A stretch of 64,000 nt of DNA from Schaalia sp. ORNL0103 (GCF_019429565.1 NZ_JAHXSA010000001.1:124001-188000); one strand, 5' to 3'. Counted from the stretch's first letter, positions 8,834 through 18,244 are shown. Translations and numbers: made by a program. The notes: generated from the letters alone by a model not told the origin.

Positions 8834-10843
8834 ATGGATCACGCCAAGGTGGCAGGAGAGGTCGTCGAAGCAGTCGGCGGCGCATCCAACATCAGCGCAG
8901 CAGCACACTGCGCAACCCGTCTCCGCCTGGTGATCGCGGATGAGTCCAAGATCAACCAGCAGGCCCTCGATGACAACGAAGATCTGAAGGGCACATTCGC
9001 CGCCGGCGGCATGTTCCAGATCATCGTCGGTCCCGGCGATGTTGACCAGGTCTACGCCAAGATGGTCGCAAACCACGGCGTGCGCGAGGTCTCCAAGGAT
9101 GAGGCCAAGGAAGAAGCCGAAAAGGGCGGCAACCTCTTCTCGCGCTTCATCAAGATGATCGCCGACATCTTCGTCCCGATCCTCCCGGCGCTGGTCGCCG
9201 GCGGTCTGATGATGGCCATCAACAACGTCATGACCGCTGAGGGCCTCTTCGGCGAGCAGTCGCTGACCCAGATGTACCCGGGCATCGCGGACTACGCAGC
9301 CCTCATCAACATGGTTTCCTCCGCGGCCTTCGCCTCGCTGCCGGTCCTCGTCGGCTTCTCCGCCGCCAAGCGTTTCGGTGGCAACGTCTACCTTGGCGCT
9401 GCGATCGGCGCGGCCATGGTTTCCTCCGACCTGCTCAACGCCTGGAACACAGGTGCGGCACTCGCCGGTGAGGCACAGGTTAGCTACTGGCACATCTTCG
9501 GCATGGACGTCGCCAAGATCGGCTACCAGGCGCAGGTTATCCCCACCCTGGCCGTCACCTACGTCATGTGCCTCATCGAGAAGAGCTTGCACAAGGTCCT
9601 CAAGGGCACCGCAGACTTCCTGCTCACCCCGCTCATCACGATGCTGGTCACCGGCTTCCTGGCCTTCACGATCATCGGCCCCGTTACCCGCGTGGCCGCC
9701 GAGTACCTGACCTGGGGTATTAACTGGACCTACTCGACCCTCGGCGTTGTCGGTGGTCTTCTCTTCGGCCTCGTCTACAGCCCGATCGTTGTGACCGGCC
9801 TGCACCAGTCCTTCCCCGCCATCGAAATCCCGCTCCTGCCCGTCAACGGCGGCGACGGCGACTTCATCTTCCCCGTCGCCTCCATGGCGAACGTCGCGCA
9901 GGGCGCGGCCGCCCTGGCCGTCTTCTTTAAGACCCGCGACGCCAAGCTCAAGGGCCTGGCCGGTGCCGGTGGCGCCTCCGCCGTCTTCGGCATCACCGAG
10001 CCCGCCATCTTCGGTGTCAACCTGCGCCTGCGCTGGCCCTTCTTCTGCGCCATGGCAGCTGCTGCCATCGGCTCCGCGGGCGTCGCCCTGCTGAACGTGC
10101 GCGGTCAGGCCCTCGGCGCCGCCGGCTTCGTCGGCTTCGTGTCGATCAAGCCGGAGTCGATCCCCGCGTACCTGGCCCTCGAGGTCCTCGTCTTCGTTCT
10201 GTCCTTCGGCTTCACTTTCGGCTACGCCATGACGCGTGGCAAGGCCGACATGGAGGGCCGCGCGCCCGCCGCCAAGGATGCCGCTCCCGTGGCCGCCGCC
10301 GTGGCGACCCCCGCCGCTCCGGCTCCCGCGGCCGCCCCGGCTGCCGCCCCGGCCCCGTCCTTCAGCGCCGAGGCACTGGCTGACCTCTCCGTCGCCTCGC
10401 CTCTCGCAGGCACCGTGGTTCCGCTCGAGCAGGTCAAGGACGAGTCCTTCGCGAAGGGCATGCTCGGCCCCGGCATTGGCATCGAGCCCGCCGACGGCCT
10501 CGTCGTCGCGCCCTTCGATGGCACCGTGACCGTCGCCTTCCCGACCGGCCACGCCTACGGCCTCAAGTCCGCCTCCGGCGTCCAGGTCCTCATCCACGTG
10601 GGCATGGACACCGTCAAGCTGGACGGCAAGGGCTTCACGCCCCGCGTTGCCAAGGGCGACGTCGTGCGCCGCGGCGACGTCCTCGCCGAGGTAGACCTCG
10701 ACGTGATCCGCGAGGCCGGCTACGAGACCATCACGCCCGTCGTCGTGACGAACAAGAAGAAGCTCGGCGCGGTCACCCCGGTCGCCAGCGGCGAGATCCA
10801 GCGCGGCGACGCGCTGCTCGACGTGGCCCCCAAGGAAGCCTGA
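8834..10843 (+). CDS. PTS transporter EIIBCA (sucrose/beta-glucoside type)
   Basis: Membrane permease that imports and phosphorylates a sugar with phosphate from HPr. 669 aa in the order EIIB (residues 1-90, phospho-Cys C26 in AAHCATRLR), EIIC (about ten membrane segments, 105-465), an Ala/Pro-rich linker (475-505) and EIIA of the glucose class (510-669, phospho-His H588 in LIHVGMDTV). ATG 8834 is preferred because homologues begin MDH and the AAAGG ribosome site is too close to the alternative ATG at 8822. The adjacent GH32 gene and LacI gene argue for sucrose. The fused EIIA means that only HPr and EI are needed from the general system, and both are encoded nearby. Confidence 0.92.
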   Translation: MDHAKVAGEVVEAVGGASNISAAAHCATRLRLVIADESKINQQALDDNEDLKGTFAAGGMFQIIVGPGDVDQVYAKMVANHGVREVSKDEAKEEAEKGGNLFSRFIKMIADIFVPILPALVAGGLMMAINNVMTAEGLFGEQSLTQMYPGIADYAALINMVSSAAFASLPVLVGFSAAKRFGGNVYLGAAIGAAMVSSDLLNAWNTGAALAGEAQVSYWHIFGMDVAKIGYQAQVIPTLAVTYVMCLIEKSLHKVLKGTADFLLTPLITMLVTGFLAFTIIGPVTRVAAEYLTWGINWTYSTLGVVGGLLFGLVYSPIVVTGLHQSFPAIEIPLLPVNGGDGDFIFPVASMANVAQGAAALAVFFKTRDAKLKGLAGAGGASAVFGITEPAIFGVNLRLRWPFFCAMAAAAIGSAGVALLNVRGQALGAAGFVGFVSIKPESIPAYLALEVLVFVLSFGFTFGYAMTRGKADMEGRAPAAKDAAPVAAAVATPAAPAPAAAPAAAPAPSFSAEALADLSVASPLAGTVVPLEQVKDESFAKGMLGPGIGIEPADGLVVAPFDGTVTVAFPTGHAYGLKSASGVQVLIHVGMDTVKLDGKGFTPRVAKGDVVRRGDVLAEVDLDVIREAGYETITPVVVTNKKKLGAVTPVASGEIQRGDALLDVAPKEA

Positions 10844-10869
10844 GCCTTCCGGGAGTCACTCCTGACATA

Positions 10870-10912
10870 ACGGGTGGGCGGCATCAGCGCTGTGCTGGTG
10901 CCGCCCACCCGT
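10870..10912 (+). terminator. Terminator between PTS gene and lacI-type gene
   Basis: Stem ACGGGTGGGCGGCA/TGCCGCCCACCCGT, extended inward by an imperfect arm. It separates the convergent EIIBCA and regulator genes and could act in both directions. Confidence 0.7.
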
Positions 10913-10991
10913 CTGTCGTGCCGGTGGTATCGGGCGCGACAACAACCTAGGGCAGCGGTAAATGGTGGCAGCCTCGCGGCGCGTGACGTGC

Positions 10992-12017
10992 TCAGGCGTT
11001 GATCGAGCGCCCCTGGATCAGCGTGCCCGAGAACTCGACCGTCTGAGCATGGGGAGCCCCGGCCTCGTCGGACGACGAACGCGGAGCCTTGCCCTCGATC
11101 TGATCGAGGAGGATCGACACCGCAGCCCGGGCGATGTCCTCGATGGGCTGGCGGATCGTCGCTAAGTGGGGGAGGGCGCGGCGCATCGTCTCCGTGCCGT
11201 CAAAACCGATGATGGACAGGTCAGCGGGGACCGACAGGTTGCGCGTGCGCGCCCACTCGAGAACCTCGGCGGCCGCCAGATCGTCGGTCGCGAAAACCCC
11301 GTCGACGGGGGCTTCGGCGCGGGCCTCGTCCAGGGCGTCGCGCACCATCGCGAAACGCTGGGGTGTCGGCGTATCGAACGGCACGGTGACCACGCGAGGG
11401 GTGAGGCTAGCGCGCTCGATCTCGGCGCGGTAGCCGGCCTCGCGCAGATTACGCGGACCCGAACGGGAGGTAAGCAGCAGGGGATGGCGGCAGCCGCCCT
11501 CAATGAGCGCGCGCGTCGCCATGGCACCCGCCTCCTCATTCGCGCAGCGCACGTTCGGGATCGACGGGCTCAGCTCGCGGTCGATCGTCACCAGGGGCAT
11601 GCGGATCGTGTCGTACTCGCCCAGGCCCTCGTTGTGGGCGCCTGAAATGATGCCGTCCACGCGGTTTCCCACGAGCAGCGAGAGGTACTCGCGCTCACGG
11701 TCCGCCCGGCCCATGGAATTACAGATAAGGATTCGGTAGCCGGCGTCGGCGAGGGCATTTTCGACCTCGACGGCCAGCTCGCCGAAGAAGGGGAGGGACA
11801 CGGCTGGAACGATGAGACCAACCGTCTGCGTGCGCTTGCCATGCAGGGCACGAGCCAGCGAGTTTGGGCGGTAGCCGAGCGTCTCGATCGCGTCGGCGAC
11901 GTTCTTCTTTGTCTTCTCCGAGAGGTAACCGCGGTTGTTGAGCACGCGCGACACGGTCGTCAGGCTCACTCCGGCCAGCTCGGCAACATCGGCCAGCGTG
12001 GGTTCGCGTGAACTCAT
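10992..12017 (-). CDS. LacI-family transcriptional regulator
   Basis: DNA-binding repressor, 341 aa. The helix-turn-helix is at residues 5-26 (PTLADVAELAGVSLTTVSRVLNN, quoted in part: LADVAELAGVSLTTVS), followed by the hinge helix NSLARALHG and a periplasmic-binding-protein-like effector domain. ATG 12017 is preceded by AGGAGAG at good spacing; longer in-frame starts upstream lack a ribosome site. Convergent with the PTS gene, which has a LacI-like palindrome at its promoter, so it is probably the sucrose regulator (ScrR type). The effector is not deducible. Confidence 0.9.
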   Translation of the reverse strand: MSSREPTLADVAELAGVSLTTVSRVLNNRGYLSEKTKKNVADAIETLGYRPNSLARALHGKRTQTVGLIVPAVSLPFFGELAVEVENALADAGYRILICNSMGRADREREYLSLLVGNRVDGIISGAHNEGLGEYDTIRMPLVTIDRELSPSIPNVRCANEEAGAMATRALIEGGCRHPLLLTSRSGPRNLREAGYRAEIERASLTPRVVTVPFDTPTPQRFAMVRDALDEARAEAPVDGVFATDDLAAAEVLEWARTRNLSVPADLSIIGFDGTETMRRALPHLATIRQPIEDIARAAVSILLDQIEGKAPRSSSDEAGAPHAQTVEFSGTLIQGRSINA

Positions 12018-12302
12018 GCGCGCTCTCCTGTCCTTCCCTCGGTACTTCTCCATTGTAGTTGGTGGGGTGGGAGGCGGTCGATCGTCACATCGGCGAGGCC
12101 TGGGCTGAGTGCTGCGTAGTGGCATCGTCCCGGTCGGCGGAGAAGTCTGTCATTGCATGGTTTTTCGGCATTTATGGGGGTGATGTATCCCATGTCACTG
12201 TCTGTGATATCGGGTTTTGCGTGGGTATCTAAGCCCGATACCATGGGCCGTACGGGCACCTGTGTCTCACGATGGACATACCCGCATTTGAAAGGAACGA
12301 CC
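12018..12302. promoter_or_regulatory. Divergent control region lacI-type gene / ptsH, with hairpin
   Basis: 285 bases without a gene. It must hold the promoters of the regulator and of ptsH. An inverted repeat TATCGGGTTT/AAGCCCGATA at 12208-12217 and 12231-12240 (9 of 10 paired, 13-nt loop) lies 60-95 bases before ptsH and could be an operator or an RNA hairpin. GAAAGGA before the ptsH start is the ribosome site. I could not fix a convincing -35/-10 pair. Confidence 0.45.
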
Positions 12303-12569
12303 ATGATTTCCCGCACCGTTGCAATTGGTTCCTCCGTTGGCCTCCACGCACGTCCCGCTTCCGTCCTCGCCGAGGCCGTTGACGACTCCGGCGTCGAGGT
12401 CACCATCGCTTTCGATGGCGAGGAGGCGGACGCCGCGTCGCTCCTCGAAATCATGACTCTGGGCGCCAAGCACGGCGACGTCGTCACCCTGTCCACCGAG
12501 GATGATTCCGCGGGCGCGGTGCTCGACTCGCTCGTCGAGCTGCTCTCGCGCGACCTCGACCAGGAGTGA
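12303..12569 (+). CDS. ptsH: PTS phosphocarrier protein HPr
   Basis: Small cytoplasmic phosphocarrier, 88 aa, passing phosphate from EI to EII proteins. Active-site H15 lies in VGLHARPAS, and the regulatory Ser equivalent S46 is present (AASLLEIMTLG), so HPr kinase-type control is chemically possible, although no HPr kinase gene is in the window. GAAAGGA sits 6 bases before the ATG; earlier in-frame ATGs at 12153 and beyond are in the control region and add no HPr sequence. ptsI follows after 4 bases. Confidence 0.95.
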   Translation: MISRTVAIGSSVGLHARPASVLAEAVDDSGVEVTIAFDGEEADAASLLEIMTLGAKHGDVVTLSTEDDSAGAVLDSLVELLSRDLDQE

Positions 12570-12573
12570 GCTG

Positions 12574-14256
12574 ATGGCGACGCACGACGTCCTGCACGGC
12601 ATCGGCGTCTCCGCCGGTACCGCTGCAGCTCCCGCCGCGATCGTCCAACCCGCCCCCGGTGTCGACACGACCGAGCCGGGCAGCGTCGATGCTGCCGCCG
12701 ACGGCGCGCGCGTCCGTGAGGCGCTCGCAGCTGTTTCCGCTCGTCTGAGCGACCGCGCTGCGAACGCGCCGGAGGAGACGAAGGCGATCCTCAAGGCCAC
12801 CGCCCAGCTTGCGGGTGACCGTGGCCTGGCCAAGGCCGTTGATAAGAAGCTGAAGAAGGGCCTCGGTGTCACCCAGGCCGTCCATGACGCCGTCGAGGAC
12901 TATGCGCAGATGCTGCGTAGCCTGGGTGGCTACATGGCCGAGCGTGCGACCGACCTGTACGACGTGCGCGACCGCGCGATCTGCGAGCTGCGCGGCCTGC
13001 CCGAACCCGGCGTGCCGGCGTTCGACGGCCCCGTCGTCCTCGTGGCGCGCGACCTGGCACCTGCCGAGACCGCGACGCTGAACCCCGAGACTGTCCTCGG
13101 CATCATCACCGAGGTCGGCGGCCCCACCTCGCACACGGCGATCCTGGCCGCCCAGCTGGGCATCCCGGCGATCGTCAAGGCCGAGGGCATCATGGCTGTC
13201 GAGGAAGGCACGATGCTGGCCCTCGACGGTGGTGTCGGCGAGGTCATCGTCGCCCCCACCGATGACGAGGTGGACCTGCTCAAGGAACGCTCGCGTCGCC
13301 GCGCGCTCGCGCTGGCCGGCTCGACCGGCAAGGGTGCGACCTACGACGGCTACCCCGTCAAGCTCCTGGCCAACATCGGCACGGTTGACGACGCTATGAA
13401 GGCCTCGAAGTTTGACCTCGAGGGGTCGGGCCTGTTCCGCACGGAGTTCCTGTTCCTGGAGCGTTCGGAGGCCCCGACGCTGGAGGAGCAGACCGACACC
13501 TACACGAAGGTCCTGCAGGCCTTCGGTGACCGTCGCGTCGTCGTGCGTACCCTCGATGCGGGCGCCGACAAGCCGCTGAGCTTCGCGGATCTGGGTGCCG
13601 AAGAGAACCCCGCCCTGGGTGTGCGCGGCCTGCGCCTGTGCCAGGTGCGGGAGGACCTCATCGACACGCAGCTGCAGGCTCTGGCCGCTGCCCACAAGGC
13701 GACGGGCGCGGAGCTGTGGGTCATGGCCCCCATGGTCTCGACTGCTGACGAAGCTAAGTGGTTCGCCGACAAGGCGCGCGGCTACGGCCTGCCCAAGGTC
13801 GGCATCATGATCGAGGTGCCCGCGGCCGCCCTGCGCGCCGAGCAGCTCCTGTCGATCGTGGACTTCGCCTCCATCGGCACGAACGACCTGACGCAGTACA
13901 CGATGGCTGCCGACCGTCTGGACGGTAACCTGGCACCCCTCCTGGATCCGTGGCAGCCCGCGGTCCTCGAGATGATCCGCCACGCCTGCAACGGCGGTCG
14001 TGCGACGGGCAAGCCGATCGGCGTGTGTGGCGAGGCCGGTGGCGATCCGCTGCTGGCCCTGGTCCTCACAGGCCTGGGTGTCGCCTCCCTCTCGATGGCT
14101 CCGTCGAAGGTCAACGCCGTGCGCGCCGCCCTGCGCATGCATGACCTGGCGACCTGCCAGCAGATGGCGGCTTTCGCGGTGGATGCCCCCAGCGCGAAGG
14201 AAGGCCGTGAGAACGTCCTGAAGCTGGTGGCTCCGGCGATGCTGGATCTGCTCTGA
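12574..14256 (+). CDS. ptsI: PTS enzyme I (phosphoenolpyruvate--protein phosphotransferase)
   Basis: Autophosphorylates from PEP and feeds HPr. 560 aa. The phosphohistidine domain has H187 in GGPTSHTAIL. The C-terminal PEP-binding barrel contains LFRTEFLF, VRTLDAGADK, GTNDLTQYTMAADR and the catalytic Cys in GVCGEAGGD. ATG 12574 lies 4 bases after ptsH, with GGAGTGAG across the junction as ribosome site. Followed by an exceptionally strong terminator. Confidence 0.96.
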   Translation: MATHDVLHGIGVSAGTAAAPAAIVQPAPGVDTTEPGSVDAAADGARVREALAAVSARLSDRAANAPEETKAILKATAQLAGDRGLAKAVDKKLKKGLGVTQAVHDAVEDYAQMLRSLGGYMAERATDLYDVRDRAICELRGLPEPGVPAFDGPVVLVARDLAPAETATLNPETVLGIITEVGGPTSHTAILAAQLGIPAIVKAEGIMAVEEGTMLALDGGVGEVIVAPTDDEVDLLKERSRRRALALAGSTGKGATYDGYPVKLLANIGTVDDAMKASKFDLEGSGLFRTEFLFLERSEAPTLEEQTDTYTKVLQAFGDRRVVVRTLDAGADKPLSFADLGAEENPALGVRGLRLCQVREDLIDTQLQALAAAHKATGAELWVMAPMVSTADEAKWFADKARGYGLPKVGIMIEVPAAALRAEQLLSIVDFASIGTNDLTQYTMAADRLDGNLAPLLDPWQPAVLEMIRHACNGGRATGKPIGVCGEAGGDPLLALVLTGLGVASLSMAPSKVNAVRAALRMHDLATCQQMAAFAVDAPSAKEGRENVLKLVAPAMLDLL

Positions 14257-14276
14257 TTCGACGCTTCTGACAAGCA

Positions 14277-14320
14277 ACGGGGTGGGCCCGGGAACCAATC
14301 GGTTCCCGGGCCCACCCCGT
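14277..14320 (+). terminator. Strong terminator after ptsI
   Basis: Perfect 20-bp stem starting ACGGGGTGGGCC with a 4-nt loop (AATC). It lies between the convergent ptsI and the small membrane-protein gene, so it may work on both strands. Confidence 0.85.
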
Positions 14321-14343
14321 TTGTGCGTGTGTTGTACGGCGCG

Positions 14344-15051
14344 TCAGTCCCTGCGGATTGCGTCGGCTGGGTTGGGGGTGGCTGGTGTGCCTGCGCCCTG
14401 CTTCGGTGTCTTGGTGGATCGACCCGAGAAGAGCGCGGTGAGGATCAGGATGACGCCGAGGATCGCGATCGCGCTGATCCCGAGGATCGGCAGATTGAGG
14501 TTCGTGATGTAGGCCTCGGCGATCAGGAAAGCGCCCACCATACACACCAGGAGAGCCCACACGAACGAACCGACGCGCACGCCCCTGCGGGGGGCCTCGG
14601 GCATCGTGCGTACATCGACGGGGACGGTCGGTGCACTCCACGTGGCGTGAGCGCCCGCAGCGGATGCCCCCAAGGGCTCCTGAGCGCCGGCGGCTGCCCC
14701 GGCCTCGTACCCCCGAGAAGTCGACTCACCCGTGGAGGCCGGATCGAAGGCCGTGCGTCCGCCCGTGCCTACAGAGCCAGCGGGAGTGCCAGCCTGTGCC
14801 TGTGAGCCCTGAGCGCTCGATGCGCCCGCCTGGCTCTCAGCGCCAGCGTCTGCCCGAAAGGGATCGGCAGGCATCTGCGTCGTCGGGGCATCGCGGAAGA
14901 TTGCGAGTGGGTCCGAGGAGAGATCCGGCGAAGAGGTCGGCATCTCGATGGTCGCATCCTGGCCAACGGAAGGGGCGGGAGTCGTCGGCAGCGGCGTCGT
15001 CTCGTCGAATTCGGGCAGCTGGGTGGTCTGGTCGTCGTTCGAGGTGGTCAT
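14344..15051 (-). CDS. Small membrane protein in PspC cluster, unknown function
   Basis: 235 aa. Residues 1-150 are polar and Thr/Pro/Ala-rich, with repeated TTQLP/TTQMP-like motifs, probably disordered. Two hydrophobic segments follow at about 165-185 (FVWALLVCMVGAFLIAEAYI) and 190-210, then a basic tail. AGGAAGGA precedes the ATG. It lies 15 bases after the PspC-domain gene on the same strand, so the two are one operon. The two-TM unit resembles the small membrane proteins found next to PspC-type sensors in Actinobacteria; no enzymatic motif is visible. Confidence 0.75.
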   Translation of the reverse strand: MTTSNDDQTTQLPEFDETTPLPTTPAPSVGQDATIEMPTSSPDLSSDPLAIFRDAPTTQMPADPFRADAGAESQAGASSAQGSQAQAGTPAGSVGTGGRTAFDPASTGESTSRGYEAGAAAGAQEPLGASAAGAHATWSAPTVPVDVRTMPEAPRRGVRVGSFVWALLVCMVGAFLIAEAYITNLNLPILGISAIAILGVILILTALFSGRSTKTPKQGAGTPATPNPADAIRRD

Positions 15052-15066
15052 GGTTGTGGTCCTTCC

Positions 15067-16797
15067 TCAGTTGCCCGACTGGGAGCCGGTGGGGGTAGGG
15101 GACGGGGTGGGCGTTGCGCTAGGGGTCGCGCTCGGAGTCGCCGAGGGCGTGGCGGAGGGAGCTGCCGGCGTGGAACCCCAGGTGCCTGAGGCGTCGGGGG
15201 ACTGCACGATCGTCAGCGTGTCGATGTCCGCGTCGTCGGTGATAAGGATCGTGATACCGCCGAGCGAGGGCTTTCCCCAGGCGGGGGAGGAGACGGTCAC
15301 GCCGGAGCAGTTGTTCAACGGCTCGGCCCATCCGTTGCCGTCCATGTTCGTGGTGAGGTCGTCGATGCTGGACTGGCAGATGATCTGCACGGGCTGGCCC
15401 TCAGCCATCTGAATGGTGAGTCGGCTCCAGGCCCGCCAGTCGACCGTAATCGTCTTGGTTGTGCCGACGGGCGCGCCGGTCAGGTCGAGCGTGGTCGCGC
15501 TGGTCGGGTTGCCTCCGCTAACCTCGTCGACCGTCCAGTCGAGCGTCGTCTGGTTGCCGATGGCACCCACGTGAGTGTTGATGAGGAAATCGGTTGGGTG
15601 AGATGCCTGGGAGCCAACGAGGCCTGTGGGGAGTGCCATCACCATGCCGATGACCGACAGGGTAGTGAGCCAGCCGGCGCTGCGATCGCGCAGGGCGGCG
15701 ATCGCCAGGGAGAACCCGACGATGAGCAGGCACACGCCGCCACCAACGGTGATGATGCGGGCGATCGTTTGCCCCTCGGTCTCCCCAGTGATGAAGGGGA
15801 TGGCGGGGCCTTTATCGACCATGTAAATGCCAGCGAAAACGGCGGCCACCACCAGGATCAGCAGGCCCGTGATCGCCAGGTTCACGCGACTGGAGACGGT
15901 GCGCGGGCGATGCGTCGGCATGGGACGCGGGGTCCACTGACGAGGCCGGGGAGCGGTAGGCGGAGTCGTCCAGCCGGGGTGGGGCTGGCCGGGGCGAGCG
16001 GCGGCCGGGCGCGGCCCGGCGTTCGTGCCCTGGGCGGCGGAGGTGGCGCCAGCGGGGCGCGGGGTGCCCGCGCTAGCTGCGCTGCCTGCGGGGACGCCGT
16101 AGGCGGGGAAACCCTCGGGGTCCCGCGCGTTCTGCTGCTGAGGCATGGTGGAGTCCGTGTCCTTAGCGCCCGGGGCGCTGTGCCCAAAAGGGTCGGAGGC
16201 TCCCGCCGCTGATGCCTGCTGCTGGGGCGTACCGTACTGCGGGGTGCCGTACTGGGACGCACCATACTGCGGATTGCCGAATTGGGGGGTCGCGCGGTTC
16301 GCGCCGGCCTGGGGGCCGCCCGAAGCGGAGCGGGCGATACTGACGAGCACGACGACGACGGCTGTGATGCCAGCGGCGAGTGCCAGGAGCTGAATCCAGC
16401 CGAGCCCAAGGCCTCCGACGATGCCCACCGCGGACAGCGACGAGGACAGGCCCGCAAGGATCATGAAGACGCCGCCGATCACTGCAACGTCGAAGCGACC
16501 CTCCAGGGTCTCTTCCAAGTGGATACGGCCGTCGGCGGCCTCGGGCAGGAGGAGCCACCCGAGTCCGTAAGCGATCGCCACGACGGGCATGCAGAACGTG
16601 GCGACCACCATGAGGACGCGCACGAGCGACAGGTCCCAGCCCTGGTGAGCGGCGATGCCCGAGCAGACGCCGCCGATTGCTCGGTCCTGAGCGCGGTACC
16701 AGCCCGAGCCTCGGACCGCGTCAAAGAAGCTGTTGCGGGGCGGGCGCTGCTGGTACTGGGCACCGGGGTCTGTTGTACCGTTCGGCCAACTCATCAT
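15067..16797 (-). CDS. PspC-domain membrane protein with C-terminal extracytoplasmic domain
   Basis: 576 aa from ATG 16797 (a second ATG follows directly; GAGGAAG is the ribosome site). The PspC domain at residues 18-80 (AIGGVCSGIAAHQGWD) carries the first membrane segment. Further TM segments lie at about 92-140, then a Pro/Gln-rich repeat region with QYGAS/QYGTP units, more TM segments at about 290-390, and a C-terminal domain resembling LiaF-like beta structures. The extreme C-terminus is a tandem SATP repeat. It is divergent from the PspC-fused kinase, the arrangement known for envelope-stress sensing clusters. It is likely an accessory sensor or inhibitor of the kinase; this is inference. 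Confidence 0.82.
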   Translation of the reverse strand: MMSWPNGTTDPGAQYQQRPPRNSFFDAVRGSGWYRAQDRAIGGVCSGIAAHQGWDLSLVRVLMVVATFCMPVVAIAYGLGWLLLPEAADGRIHLEETLEGRFDVAVIGGVFMILAGLSSSLSAVGIVGGLGLGWIQLLALAAGITAVVVVLVSIARSASGGPQAGANRATPQFGNPQYGASQYGTPQYGTPQQQASAAGASDPFGHSAPGAKDTDSTMPQQQNARDPEGFPAYGVPAGSAASAGTPRPAGATSAAQGTNAGPRPAAARPGQPHPGWTTPPTAPRPRQWTPRPMPTHRPRTVSSRVNLAITGLLILVVAAVFAGIYMVDKGPAIPFITGETEGQTIARIITVGGGVCLLIVGFSLAIAALRDRSAGWLTTLSVIGMVMALPTGLVGSQASHPTDFLINTHVGAIGNQTTLDWTVDEVSGGNPTSATTLDLTGAPVGTTKTITVDWRAWSRLTIQMAEGQPVQIICQSSIDDLTTNMDGNGWAEPLNNCSGVTVSSPAWGKPSLGGITILITDDADIDTLTIVQSPDASGTWGSTPAAPSATPSATPSATPSATPTPSPTPTGSQSGN

Positions 16798-16869
16798 GCA
16801 CTTCCTCTCGATGGGATCCACACGGCGTGGATCGATACCACTACTCAACCAAAGAGACGGGGTGCCCCG

Positions 16870-16875
16870 ATAGTA
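16870..16875 (-). promoter_or_regulatory. -10 element for PspC gene
   Basis: TACTAT on the minus strand, 73 bases upstream of the PspC gene start. The TCAGGGG boxes at 16882-16899 overlap its -35 region. Confidence 0.45.
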
Positions 16876-16881
16876 GGGGAC

Positions 16882-16899
16882 CCCCTGAACGACCCCTGA
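16882..16899 (-). promoter_or_regulatory. Paired TCAGGGG boxes (11-bp spacing), candidate response-regulator site
   Basis: On the minus strand TCAGGGG occurs twice, at 16893-16899 and 16882-16888, exactly 11 bp start to start. The same box at the same spacing recurs three times at 59657-59685 before the large ABC transporter. It sits between the divergent PspC gene and kinase gene and could be read by the adjacent LuxR-type regulator. Confidence 0.5.
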
Positions 16900-16951
16900 T
16901 TGTGGTGGGGGTACCCCGGGGGTAGCCCCCGTGGCATGCCACAATGGGAGC

Positions 16952-18244
16952 GTGAGCAGACCCGTGAACTCCCCCCACCCGGGGTGGACTCCACCCATTC
17001 CGGCGCCCCCCGCCAGGCCACCGCTCGTGCGCGCAACCGCCGCGAGCCCGGACATGCCGGCCCCCTGGATGGCAGGCGTCTGCGCCGGATTGGCCGTGCA
17101 CCTGGGAGTGTCGGTCGCTCTCGTGCGCATCATCATGATCTGCATGACCTTTGTGGGTCTCGGCTTCGGCGTTTACCTGTGGCTGTGGGTGACGGTCCCC
17201 GAAGATTCCCCGGAGCGAAGCGGGGAGGGCACGCTCAGCCCCGGCCTCGTCCGACTGCGCGAGGAACGCGCCGCCCAGGTGTCGCGCAATCGCTTGATCG
17301 TCGTCGGCGTGGCCCTGATCGTCGGCGCGATCATCGGCACGATCCTGAACGCGACGAACACGCTGGACTGGCGAGACATGGGGTCGATCATCACGATCGT
17401 TTCCGGTATCTCGCTCGTGTGGAGCCAGAGTCGAAACGTGAGTTCCTGGCGGTCGTTGCGCTTCATCGGGGCTGTCTTCGGCGGTATCGTGCTGCTCAGC
17501 CTCGGCGTCGTCATGGTGGCCTCGCGCGACAACCCGCCCATCATTCTGCTGCGCGGTGGCCTCATCGGTGCTGCCCTGGTCGCGGGCGTGCTCTTCGCTC
17601 TCGTCCCCATGTGGCTGCGCACGACGAAGGACCTGTCCCAGGCCCAGGCGCAGCGCGTGCGCGAATCCGAGCGCGCCGACATCGCCGCCCACCTGCATGA
17701 CTCCGTGCTCCAGGCCCTTACTCTTATTCGCGCATCCGCCGAGGACCCCGCCCGCGTGCGCGCCATCGCCCTCACTGAGGAGCGCGAGCTGCGCGCCTGG
17801 CTTTACACGGGCCACGCGCAGGCCGCCGACTCCCTGGACGCCGCCGTCACCGAGGCGGTCGTGGGCGTCGAGAGCCGCTACGGCGTGCCCATCAGCGTGG
17901 TCGTCGTCGGCGACATGCGCCCGGGCCCCGGCGAACTCGCGCTCGTCGCGGCCCTCGCCGAGGCCTGCCAAAACGCCGTGCGCCACGGCGCCCCGCCCGT
18001 CTCCGTCTACGTCGAAGTGCGCCCCCAGGCCGTGGAGGCCTTCATCAAAGACAGCGGCGAGGGCTTCGACCCCGCCTCGATCGCGGCCGACCGCCACGGC
18101 GTGCGCGACTCCATCGTCGGACGCATGCGCAGGACCGGGGGTAACGCCACGATCAGGCGTCTCGCCCGCGGAACCGAAGTTGCTCTGAGCGTGCCGCGCT
18201 CCGATATCCTGGAAGAAACAGCGCCCAACGGGAGGACCCAGTGA
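16952..18244 (+). CDS. PspC-domain sensor histidine kinase
   Basis: Membrane kinase, 430 aa. After a Pro-rich N-terminus, a PspC domain with a TM segment occupies about residues 30-90 (WMAGVCAGLAVHLGVS). Three or four more TM segments lie between about 112 and 215. The dimerisation/phosphoacceptor region follows with H249 in HLHDSVLQAL, then the ATPase domain with N-box AEACQNAVRHG and G-box DSGEGFD. GTG 16952 was chosen over GTG 16931 because CACAAT lies 6 bases upstream, as in many leaderless starts here. The regulator gene overlaps its end by 4 bases. Envelope stress is the likely signal for this family. Confidence 0.88.
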   Translation: MSRPVNSPHPGWTPPIPAPPARPPLVRATAASPDMPAPWMAGVCAGLAVHLGVSVALVRIIMICMTFVGLGFGVYLWLWVTVPEDSPERSGEGTLSPGLVRLREERAAQVSRNRLIVVGVALIVGAIIGTILNATNTLDWRDMGSIITIVSGISLVWSQSRNVSSWRSLRFIGAVFGGIVLLSLGVVMVASRDNPPIILLRGGLIGAALVAGVLFALVPMWLRTTKDLSQAQAQRVRESERADIAAHLHDSVLQALTLIRASAEDPARVRAIALTEERELRAWLYTGHAQAADSLDAAVTEAVVGVESRYGVPISVVVVGDMRPGPGELALVAALAEACQNAVRHGAPPVSVYVEVRPQAVEAFIKDSGEGFDPASIAADRHGVRDSIVGRMRRTGGNATIRRLARGTEVALSVPRSDILEETAPNGRTQ

